Positions 55,308-64,000 of a stretch of 64,000 bases of DNA are shown one piece after another. A program made the translations under genes and the position numbers. How positions within the stretch are numbered: the first letter of the stretch is position 1; every line of letters starts with the position of its first letter. The DNA lies in assembly GCA_014529385.2 (NCBI GenBank), contig CM043947.1, forward strand, positions 133,257,891-133,321,890, given 5' to 3'. The notes beneath the pieces are model-generated. The model was not told where the DNA came from. It saw nothing but the letters and a program-made list of their open reading frames with translations, and did not search any database. This DNA is from Adiantum capillus-veneris. Its lineage: Eukaryota; Streptophyta; Polypodiopsida; Polypodiales; Pteridaceae.

Positions 55308-56346
55308 GTACGATCGCGATCGATGCCCCCAAATGTAGGTTCTATAAATTTTGGCTTGGCCCAGGCTTAGAACTCAGTGAAAGATACACTCTCTTGAATT
55401 TTCATGGAAAATGCACAAATTTTGCTCATAGTTGCTCATAGAATGGGTCAAATTTGTCAAGCACAACCGAAACGGGAAAATTTGACCTACAACTACCCAA
55501 ATTCGACTGAAAATTATGAAGGGTGGTTTGAAAGGCATACCTGTCCGACGAGGAGTCAGCACGGTAGTAGAAAACCCCGAATGGATCTCAGAGTCTCCTA
55601 CAACAACAGAGATGACCATTTCAGTCTCGAGTGATCACACAAGGGAAGAATTAGACCGAACTAATGTCAAAGACTAAAAGGCGACTTAGAGATGCACAAA
55701 TATCCCATTGGTATCCAAAGAATGCCTGAAAAATACAGAAGTCTAGAAAATCTCCAAAGACGGGGTAAAAAGTGCCTGATCAAGTCAGAATCAGACAGCG
55801 GAGTAGGCTGATGATAACAACACATCATGGAAGCAGTGAGAGCTCAAAAACTAACTTCAACTAACTCCATGCTCCAACCAAAGTTCATCAGGAAAACCCA
55901 ATATGTTTAGACTTAGTAAAATAAGGTCAAACAGTGAAAAATTGCTCTAATTTGTTCATTTTAAGTCCAAACTTGAAAATAAATCATCAGTGGGCTATGC
56001 AGGCATAAGGGACCAAGGCCATCAGTGTTCACCCAAAAAAGCCCAGGCACTACGATCGCGATCGGTGTACCTCAGCATCATAATTTGACCAAAAACTAAC
56101 AGATCTCTTGTACACATCTTCTTCAAGTCACCCATCAAGTTTCAAGCCAATTGGACATCAAAAACCCATGAAAAATCAAAGTCTAGTCCAAAACTCCCTT
56201 GTAACCCAAAAATGGGACTCATAAACTCAAAAGCGGTTCAAATAAAAGACAGAATGGACCAAAATGACCCTCTAGCTATCAGCAAACCACTCATGTGATC
56301 AGATTTCATTTTGGCCTCTGTACTATGATCGCGATCGGTGTACCTC
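55308..56346 (+). repeat. Three CGATCGCGATCG motif copies in D
   Basis: At 55308-55331 (GTACGATCGCGATCGATG), 56050-56073 and 56323-56346 (GATCGCGATCGGTGTACCTC in both). The last two are 273 bases apart, close to the 272-base spacing in the leader. Confidence 0.85.
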
Positions 56347-56534
56347 AGGCCCAAATTTGGCTCAAATTTCAATCAGTCATAGCTCTAGTCTTCCTAGTTC
56401 CACTGGTGAAATATCGACAAGAATGGATGAGATTTGTTCAAGGTATGATCAATTTTAACTTTTGAACTGCTTTTTACTAAAAGTCTAAATGCTACTGGTT
56501 GCGAAAGGAAAATCCTGATAGCTTGTGATTCTAC

Positions 56535-56543
56535 TGACACAGA
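56535..56543 (+). other. Candidate 3' splice site before ORF3
   Basis: TGACACAG/A immediately precedes ATG 56544, so splicing here would put ORF3 at the 5' end of its exon. Candidate donors are at 54786 and 43625. Confidence 0.4.
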
Positions 56544-59500
56544 ATGCCTCGCCAAAAGAAAGAAAGGCAGTGGACAGCAGTACCATATGAAGTGGATGAG
56601 CTCGCTACAAATGAAAAAGCTCACATCTCGGATGAAATACTAGCTCAGATCCCTGCTCACATTCTCATCGCGAAGTTTAAGGATGCTGATGGTGACAAGG
56701 TAAAGACAACTATCATGCAGTGGGAAATATGGAATCTCCAACGAAGGCCAAAGGTCACAGAAGCCGTGCGGGGTGTGCATTTGGAGCAGTTTTTCAGATA
56801 ACAGCCATGGGGAACAAACTACATGAGGGCCCACGAGCTCGTGAGCTCGATACAATATGATAGGCAAGCGATGCTCACTGACAAGGATGGATCCAAGGTA
56901 AAAGTAAAGATCACAAAAGAAATCATCAACGAAACTTTGCATTTCCTTCCAGGGCAACACGACTTGCTGGCAAATACCAAGTCACTGGATAACGAGAAGG
57001 CATTCATCAAAGCAAAAAGAAACAAGTACAAATACAGTGACATGATATACGGTCAGATTACAACCATGGGGAAGAGACTACATGAGGGCCCACAAGCTCG
57101 TGAGCTCGATACAATATGATGGGCAAGCGATGCTCACTAACAAGGATGGATCAAAGGTAAAAGTAAAGATCACAAAAGAAATCATCAACGAAGCTTTGCA
57201 TTTCCTTCCAGGGAAACACGACTTGCTGGCAAAGACCAAGTCACTGGATAACAAGAAGGCATTCATCAAAGCAAAAGGAAACAAGTACAAATACAGTGAC
57301 ACGATATACGGTGAGCTGGAATTACCGATGAGGTTGATCTCTTAGCATTTCAGAGTACAAAAGCCTCCTCGTTACACCGAGCCAATCCTGGACATCACAG
57401 TGGTCATGGCTGTAGCAACAACTGAAAATAGAACCATCCGCTGCGATTATGGTTCTTACATCTTGGAGAACTTGGTTGAAGCAAATTTGAAAAGCTCGGC
57501 AAAGAACAAAAGCTACATGAGTGCGGGGCCAATGCTAACAAGAATAGCGATTTGGGAATGATTGAAGATCTGCCGATGGACAGTTCTCAAACGGCCCTGA
57601 TTCAGAAAGCGAAGCTGGTTGCTCATTCAGTTAGGACGACCACTAGCGCCACATCATCACGCTCGGCCAAGGCATCCAACAAAAGCTCGAGTGATGAAGA
57701 AAAGACTGAGACTAAAGACGAGGGAAACTCTCAAGGGTCTAAGGACAAAGGACCATCTGAGTTTGAAGAAAGCAAGGAGGAAGACAACAACACACCACTT
57801 GAGAAAAGAAAGAGGGAAAGAAGTACAGTGCCACAGTCTGACCTTCAAAAAGCATATGCAGAGGCCCAACAAAGAGTTGAGGAAAGAAGGACCAAGTTGC
57901 TAGGTTGACAGACAGGCAAGAGCTGCTGCAACACAACAAACAGAAAAACGAAGGTTCGAGAAGGAAAGACAAGAAAGAGTAGAAAATGCAGCTCGCATAC
58001 GGGCTGAAAAGAAAAGGTTAGAAGCGGAACAAAAGGCTACAGAAGTGGACATTTCTTCGCAGTCCATTGAAGGAACAAAGGAGAAATATGTGGCTGATGA
58101 TACAAACCAAGTAGAGAAATTAAAGAAAACCCAAAGAGAGAGGAATGTAGAAGCGCGACGGGCGATGGATTTGACTCGCCAAAGAATCATAAATATTTTA
58201 AAGAAAAGAAAAGCGAAAGCGTCTGGTTCGCAGCCAAGGGAAGATGCTTCGAAGAAGAGGCATGTACGAGAAGTGGAAAAATCACCACCTCCTCCCTCGC
58301 CTAAATCACCACCTCCTCCTCCTTCGCCGAAATCTCCTCCTCCTCCTCCTTCTCCATTAACCAAAAAACCACCACCTCCTCCTCCTTCATCCTCACAAAA
58401 AGAGTCTATGCCTCCTACAGAAGCAATAGGATACGAAGAAGCCTGTCAGGCTATTGTTGATTTTGACTATAGGAAAACCTTATAGGAATTAGAAAGAAAA
58501 TTCTAATGCCAGCACCTGGTGCTGAGAGAAAAAGAGAAGCAGGTAAAGGAAGCCCAACAAAAGAAAAAAACTGAGCAAGAGGAGTTAGAGAGCCTATGGG
58601 CACAATTGGAGCTCACAACGAAGGAAAGAGACGCTGAGTGACAGCAGGCTCAGTCTCTGATCAGAGATCTTTTAGACGTTAGGACAGAGTTGACCACCAA
58701 GGGAAAAGAATGCCAAGAATTGACAGAAAAGGTATAGAAAGCAACGGAGCAGCTTGCTTACGAAAGTGCAAGGTTTCCGAGAGTTAACAGTTCATACCCC
58801 ACTGTCAAAAGTACTCTGACAACCTTGATGGCAAACCAGGAACCTTCTAGAGCATTGTTCTCCACATCAGACAATGCCACAGCAGTGAACACCATAGTGG
58901 TGCTGAAAGGGGAGCTAGAGCAAGAAAGACTTCAGAGGCAGCTGCTCTTATCGGGAATGATGGCCCAGACGGCGGCCAACGAGCAAAAGATAAAAGAGCT
59001 GGAGCAGCAATTGGCACAAGCAAAGGCTGATTTAGAGACTCAGAAATAGATCAGCGAGACACTGCTGAAAGAAAAAAAAGACCTGATTTCTCAACAACAA
59101 ATCAGAATAGACGCAGCCCAGGTGCAACTGCAACTGCTGTCCAGTCAAGACCTGCCTGATTTTCCTAAAACTTCACATGAAGGAGAACAAGGACATGGAT
59201 CGGCCAAGGCAGGCCTAGATATTAGAGATGAGCTCACTGAAAGCATCAAGGACATGCCAGAGGGACCAACAAAGAGTACGTGATGTATGAAAAGAAGATA
59301 ATGGAGCCAGCGGCCCTGGCATTCTTGCAGCCAGAACAGCAGGTGGAGGGGTTTGGCCATGAGTACCTACCATTTCCCTTGATGTTCCACGAAGCAATCC
59401 TATGGAAGGAGAAGATGCGGCCGACCTTGCCACGAAACAAAGACAGGGGTTACGAAGGTGTAGCACTGACGGCTGAAGAAGCACAGGTACTCGTCGACAA

Positions 59501-59818
59501 CCACCCAAATGGGAGGCAGAAGTGGTTGGACAAGCGGCCACATGATCTAACCAACTACCACAATGATCCTCAACACATTTAGATAGATCCTACTTTTTGC
59601 CCAGTCCCTAGAAGACGCACGTGGAAGGACTTTGCCACATGGAACGGCTCAAGGCAGCAAAAGCTGAACTACCCAGTCCTGACGGTGCAGCATCCTCCTA
59701 CAGTAGCCTATGTAGTCAACACCCTGAATTCGACAATCACCTTGCTGCGGGATGTCCCCGATGTGGCCTGTCAGATGCTGGTAAAGATAGCCCGGATGAT
59801 CATCACCTGCATCTAGGT
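56544..59818 (+). pseudogene. Element D ORF3: coiled-coil, proline-rich protein, broken
   Basis: Starts MPRQKKERQWTAV. The N-terminal globular part (to ~57550) contains a 259-bp tandem duplication that shifts the frame. Then come a Ser/Asp/Glu-rich stretch (~57619-57800) and a charged helical part (EKRRFEKERQERVENA). A proline tract of KSPPPPPSP repeats lies at ~58280-58400, followed by a long heptad-like region (KELEQQLAQAKADLE and neighbours, ~58520-59230) and a C-terminal part (HEYLPFPLMFHEAI, NHPNGRQKWLDKRP). Several TAG codons and frame changes interrupt it. I saw no signal peptide or membrane segment, so a classical envelope protein is not supported. The family is not recognised; a structural or cargo-binding role is only a guess. 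Confidence 0.55.
56795..57312 (+). repeat. 259-bp tandem duplication in ORF3
   Basis: Copies 56795-57053 and 57054-57312, each starting CAGAT(A/T)ACA(G/A)CCATGGGGAA, differ at about a dozen positions. 259 is 3n+1, so it moves the frame. Confidence 0.93.
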
Positions 59819-60200
59819 GCTCAAAGACATTGAAGGCGATGATCATCCGTGAAATCTGTTCTTAGAAGGGCATCGAGGGATCTGCTGGAATCTCCAAGAT
59901 TCGCCACCACAACATATTCTGATGGCAATGTACTCAAGGCTAATGTACCTGCCTTCACATTACTTGCAGACATTTGAAGAGGCCCTCGTCTCATAGGTTT
60001 CTTCGAAATCGACCCTATGGCGAAGGACCTCAAGGCACGGTACGTAGCATACCAGCATACTTTAAGTGAAAATCCTTTCAGCCAGTATCAAGAAGCCCTA
60101 GAAGCTGTCCTTCGAACACAAAGTTTCTCAGCAACACTTGCTTCCTTGGAGCCCCATCAACGACCAAAGCTCTGAACGTGCACGAGGACGTGCAAGGATA
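59819..60200 (+). other. End of ORF3 region, worn
   Basis: Short decayed frames (RRALLDSPR-like, then HGEGPQGTV) with stops. It leads into the polypurine tract; no separate gene seen. Confidence 0.4.
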
Positions 60201-60213
60201 AGGAAGGGGGGAG
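60201..60213 (+). other. Polypurine tract of element D
   Basis: AGGAAGGGGGGAG abuts the 3' LTR start TGTTTGG. Confidence 0.88.
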
Positions 60214-61129
60214 TGTTTGGTGGACGAAGCAACGAAGCAATGGGTTCCAGAGAAGGAGTCACATTTTTGTGGGAAACCCTTGTAAATTTATTTTGTAAGA
60301 GAGCATCTCTAAGCCGAGAACTTGTAAAAGAATTTATGATTATTTTTCTGGGAGCAATTGTATATTAGAGAGCTAGTTAGAAGTTTAGGAGCTTTTGGCC
60401 GGACAAGCCATTTGTAAAGACCTAACTATAAAGGTCAATTTTGTAAGTTTGAACATTATCTTTTTTATGGGAAACTGAGTAGCCAGCGTACGTTTGAGAG
60501 CTTCTTCTTTCTCCCACTTGTAATCTTCGCTACTGTGGCTACGGTAATCCGAATTCAAGTTTGTTTATTGCATTGTGTTCCTCTTACTTTGCTCTTCCAT
60601 TCAAGTGCAATCATTCAAGATTTGGTGTAGGTTTTAAACTACAAGTTTGAGACCTCAAATCGCTATTTTGAGTGTTTAAACGCGTATTTTATGTTGTTTT
60701 GACCTTAGGAGAGGCTTTAGGGACCCTAAAATGACCCTTTAGGATCACCTGTTCACTCTTTTTTTGCTAGATTTGGGACGAACTATCGCGATCTTTGTAC
60801 CTCTCCAGAATGTTGTAACAGTGATAGGACATGCTCCTAATAGTCCCCTGTAACTTTCCTTCAAGTTTCATGCGAACGGCGACGTGATTTGCATGGTAAA
60901 CGGGCATGATGACTGTAGAGCTGTGTAGAAGGACATAGGCAAATTACTTGGCTTTTGTGCGTATGATTTTCTTGCAGAGTTAGTAGTTGCATCTCATCGA
61001 GTTCACTTCATTAGGAATGACACCCTAGTGAATTTTCATGCCTCATCCTGGCCGCTTCCCTTGTATTGATATTTTATGTTGATGTGTGATAGCGATGCTA
61101 TGGACGTCCGTCGCGGCGACCCGCAAACA
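60214..61129 (+). repeat. 3' LTR of element D
   Basis: 916 bases, TGTTTGGTGG...GCAAACA, aligning with 35592-36492, with scattered substitutions and a ~14-base insertion near 60605. Followed by CTCAT (61130-61134). Confidence 0.93.
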
Positions 61130-61134
61130 CTCAT

Positions 61135-61306
61135 TGAATTAGTGAGACAAGGGCACGATCTTGTAAGCCAAGGAGAGACACCCGACATGTTGTGCGGCCA
61201 AATCCTTGAGTTTGAGATACAACTATGGAAGACCCAAGCAAAGCTTCAACAATATGCGTCATTGTACACGGACCTTTGCCAGTCCTTCACCTACAACGAC
61301 TTTTAG
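61135..61306 (+). pseudogene. Coding remnant right of element D
   Basis: The frame LIELVRQGHDLVSQGETP, then CGQILEFEIQLWKTQAKLQ, is open to TAG 61304-61306. Helical and charged; may be the continuation of the worn coding-like flank left of D, or gag of an older element. Family unknown. Confidence 0.4.
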
Positions 61307-61579
61307 ACCAATCTCCTGAGTGTGCAAGTGCTAAGATCAACATATATGACCTACTGCGTTAGCTAACACAATTATTGTCTTAAGAACTCCCCTCACTTAC
61401 TCTCTATCTATTTTCTCAAGAAATCAATGCATTGTATTTCAATTTTTGTAATCTCAGAGTTTCATTTACCCTCTCATCTTCCCCTTTTTGTATTCTCAAA
61501 AAGAAATCCTATTGTATCTAATTGTAATATTGACTCTTATTTCTGCAAAAGTAACTCCTAGACTTGTGTGTGTGTGCTT

Positions 61580-61612
<33 letters not shown>

Positions 61613-63239
61613 ACAGAGAGAGAGAGAGAGAGAGAGAGAGGTTGCCATAATAATCAATATCTAATTCTCCTAAATGATTTTCTCATGTTAAAGTGATCAT
61701 TTAATATGGGGAAGTGCCAAGGGAGAAAAAGCTAGAATATTGGTTAAGGTAGCAGACCGGCCACAGTAGGGATCCAAAGGGGGGGCCATCTGCAAAAGAG
61801 CCATGTGCAACAATGGGCTAAAAAGACCCTAAGGTTCAGCCCATTAAGACTTCCAAAATGCTAAGGTTCCAAAATTCAAAGGTTGTGTCCAAAGGTCAAC
61901 CTTAAGGGAATTGGATGCTTTGTGTATGACCAAAAAAGTCTTTGCATATCCCTACATAGGAGGGGCGAGCCTAGCATGTAGGGGATGAGAGAGAAAGACA
62001 CACACACACACACACACACACACACAAGCCCCCTTTACACAAAGGGAATGAGGGACACATGTCAGCTCCCTAGGCCAGATGCCCACAAGGTGTACCCAAT
62101 TCCTATTGGATGGCCTTGGAGGTGGACCAATGAGAACTAGGCTAGAGTAAATCTAGTTTAATTAATTTAAAAACACTTAATAAAAGAACCAATGAGAATT
62201 AATTTCTCTAGAAGACTATTAGACAGTCTCCCAAGGGGTCCAATGAGCATTCAGCAGCCCAATGGCTTGTCTGATCCCTATTGGCTAGGAGGCAAAGGGG
62301 TACAATGAGAGTTTAATTGAATTATTGATTAACCTAAAGCTCTCACAAAAGGGGAAAGGGGGACACATGTTAGAAGGCTATCACTTATGCTGCTTAATAG
62401 TCATTGGATTGACTTGGGGAGGGCCAATGAGGGTTGAGCAAGAGCAAATAGCAAGAGGGCTCGCCCAAGAGAGAGAGGGGGCTGATTTTTGCAAGGCATT
62501 ATCACACACACACACACACACACACTCACACAATCTCATGTGTGAAGAAAGAGAAGACTATCTCTTCCCAAGCTTTAATGGAGAGCTCATCACCTACTCC
62601 AAGCTTGTGAGATAGAAGCCTACATCGACACACTCTTGGCATGTGGATGCAAATCCAACCAAGTTCCAAGCTTCAATGCATGCTCATCTCTTCTACCAAG
62701 CTAATTACTAAGCTAAGCTATGCTAATATGAGTGATTATGTGAGGAGATGTACATCTTTCTCGTAAGATAATCCTTCTTCCTCTCAATCTACTCTCATGC
62801 CCTGCTAGCTGTCACCATCTTCGAAGGTGTGTGAGGTATTGGGTCTGAGAACGGGGATAATTCATGTTGTGTTTGCTAAGTGTTTTGCTTAGTGCATGAA
62901 GCTTTCATCTTCATTGCACTAGCTAGTCTTGAAGGAACACAAAGAATTGTATTGTACAATGTCTCTCTTGATGGGAGAAACCATAATACAAAGCCTTTTG
63001 GAGGGGGGTCCGGCTCCATGCAAATACGGTCCTCAATTGTTGTCAATTGCTTAATTTCTTGCTCTTTTTGAAATTATTGTTGATGCTATCTAACTAGGTG
63101 TTATGATTTTTGTTGCTCTCTCCACCCAAGCACTCTTGTAATTCTCATTAGGAATCTATTCTAATGAAATGCCCACTATGTTCATGATAATTTCCGCTAC
63201 ACACAAGTTATCAGGCCATTAAATATTACATTGATATCC
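61307..63239. other. Microsatellite-rich, possibly LTR/leader of the right-edge element
   Basis: No gene recognised. Contains (GT)n(GA)n at ~61567-61640 and (CA)n at ~61999-62026 and ~62502-62535. CACACAAGTTATCAGGCCATTAA at ~63198 could be an LTR end plus a divergent primer site of the element whose gag follows, but no paired LTR is in view. Confidence 0.4.
61567..61640. repeat. (GT)n(GA)n compound microsatellite
   Basis: GT run with a few interruptions changes to an uninterrupted GA run after GACA. Confidence 0.92.
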
Positions 63240-64000
63240 ACGAAGACAGCGGGCTAAACGCTCTCCATCACGAACAAAGCGGAGAAGACCATCACACTCT
63301 TCTCCATGCCATAATTCAAAGAGGGATGATAAAAAGAAAGAGAAGAAAAAGGCGAGAAAGAGGACACCCTCTTCTCCATCTTCTTCATCCTCTTCCTCTT
63401 ATGAAAGTGATGGTGAAGACAACGAAGATCAAGAAAATAAAAAGGCGAGAAAGAGGTCACCCTCTTCTCCACCTTCTTCAAATTCTTCACCTTCTAGAGA
63501 AAGTGATGGTGCAACCTTTGAACCATCAAAAAAAGAGGCCATAGGAAATCCTATGCCGCATGGCAGAGGTCGTCCAAGTTGAAGAAATTCAAAGAGGGAG
63601 GGAAGAGAATCTCTTTCCTTACCTATGATGGTACCTTTGGTGCTACGGACAAAGTCTTGGCCTTTATCCAACAGTTCGATGCGGCGTTTGGAGATGAGTG
63701 CTTCACGGAGTCCTCTTAGCTATGCCATGTAGCTATGCACTTTCAAAAGTCCGCCAAGCAATGGTGGTCTAGCCTACGAGCCAACAATGAATCTCCACGA
63801 ACATGGAAAGCTTTAAGAGCTTCCATTATGAAGCAGTTTTTGGCCACCGATGCCAAAGACAAAGTACTCACCGAATGGCGAAGCCTAAATCTCTCTCCCT
63901 ATGAATCCATCCACAAATATGTAGACAAGTTTTGGGACCTACAACTCAAAGCCATTGTCTTTAAAAAGTTAGATTTTGGAGAGCAAAAGCAACAATTTTG
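63240..64000 (+). pseudogene. gag of another Ty3/gypsy element, cut by window end
   Basis: Basic Ser/Arg-rich N-terminal part (RAKRSPSRTKRRR) with a duplicated unit (KKARKRTPSSPSSS, then KKARKRSPSSPPSS). A TGA and frame change near 63581 are followed by a retrotransposon gag domain (ISFLTYDGTFGATDKVLAF, HFQKSAKQWWSSL, TWKALRASIMKQFL, PYESIHKYVDKFWDL) to the window end. A TAG near 63717 interrupts it. The WW and KYV...FW pattern is typical of Ty3/gypsy gag; its lineage cannot be set without pol. Confidence 0.75.

Larger units (their letters stand above)
54295..56543 (+). other. Non-coding part of D with repeated CGATCG motifs
   Basis: AT-rich. Holds three motif copies (55308, 56050, 56323) and an exon-like block (54580-54786). 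Repeated phrases such as CAAGTTTC..CCAATTGGACATCAAAAACC resemble parts of the leader, so leader and this region appear to share a degenerate ~277-bp unit. No long protein frame. Confidence 0.6.
35592..61129 (+). mobile_element. Element D: giant LTR retrotransposon with nested insertions
   Basis: LTRs 35592-36492 and 60214-61129 share TGTTTG...CAAACA ends and are flanked by CTCAT on both sides (35587-35591, 61130-61134). Primer site and polypurine tract are correctly placed, and all D proteins read in plus orientation. Total 25.5 kb; about 18.8 kb after removing the nested copia element (37401-42988) and the solo LTR (45029-46162) with their duplications. Order: gag, zinc knuckles, protease, RT, RNase H, integrase, extra retropepsin-like domain, tandem non-coding part, ORF3. 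The domain order is gypsy-type. A tRNA-Asp-like primer site and a third ORF recall Athila-group elements, but I cannot place it firmly. Confidence 0.88.

Noticed and set aside
56544-59818. Envelope-like protein for ORF3
   Set aside because: No signal peptide or hydrophobic membrane segment seen in any frame that fits the ORF.

Overview
The window looks like nuclear DNA of a land plant with a large, repeat-rich genome. The evidence is nested Ty3/gypsy and Ty1/copia LTR retrotransposons, many CA/GA microsatellites, plant-style exon/intron remnants, a plant-type FCP1/NIF phosphatase-like gene pair and a broken histone H3. Parts of the giant element resemble retroelement proteins I associate with ferns, but that is recollection and the taxon stays open. 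No rRNA, tRNA, CRISPR or bacterial operon was seen, and no clearly intact host gene.

Layout, left to right. 1-3702: element A, an internally deleted Tat-like gypsy element whose 5' LTR starts outside the window. 3727-5215: array of ~75-82 bp units centred on a GGCCCTAGGGCC palindrome; relics recur around 6.7-7.0, 9.0 and 10.6-11.3 kb. 5.5-9.9 kb: a promoter/5'UTR-like stretch and two FCP1/NIF-type phosphatase-like coding blocks, each with a premature stop. 11.8-12.8 kb: an unrecognised broken gene on the minus strand. 13123-21269: element C, a second Tat-like element with LTRs of ~1.8 kb. 22405-22909: broken histone H3, CENH3-like, followed by an unrecognised coding remnant and a 160-bp tandem array (23561-24300). 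24473-33197: element B, a complete but inactivated member of the same family as A, with two RNase H domains and a 4-bp target duplication.

35592-61129 is one very large element, D: LTRs with TGTTTG/CAAACA ends, a 5-bp CTCAT duplication, and a tRNA-Asp-like primer site. It carries gag, protease, RT, RNase H and integrase, then a second retropepsin-like domain after integrase and a long third reading frame with coiled-coil and proline-rich parts. Two later insertions sit inside it. One is a Ty1/copia element on the minus strand (37401-42988, duplication AAAGA) with a 1272-codon open frame. The other is a solo LTR of the A/B family on the minus strand (45029-46162, duplication ACGG) that splits gag. 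Without them D is about 18.8 kb. Right of D lies a gag remnant of another gypsy element that runs off the window.

The insertion order that can be read is: D into older remnant DNA, then the solo-LTR parent and the copia element into D. The most unusual observations are: D's two protease domains (the upstream one with Glu in place of the catalytic Asp, the downstream one with an intact DTG); consensus splice sites placed to make a spliced ORF3 message; an identical polypurine tract inside D and at its 3' LTR; a CGATCGCGATCG motif recurring through D's non-coding parts; a shared NCGN pattern at the target sites of the A/B/C-type elements; and the CENH3-like remnant.
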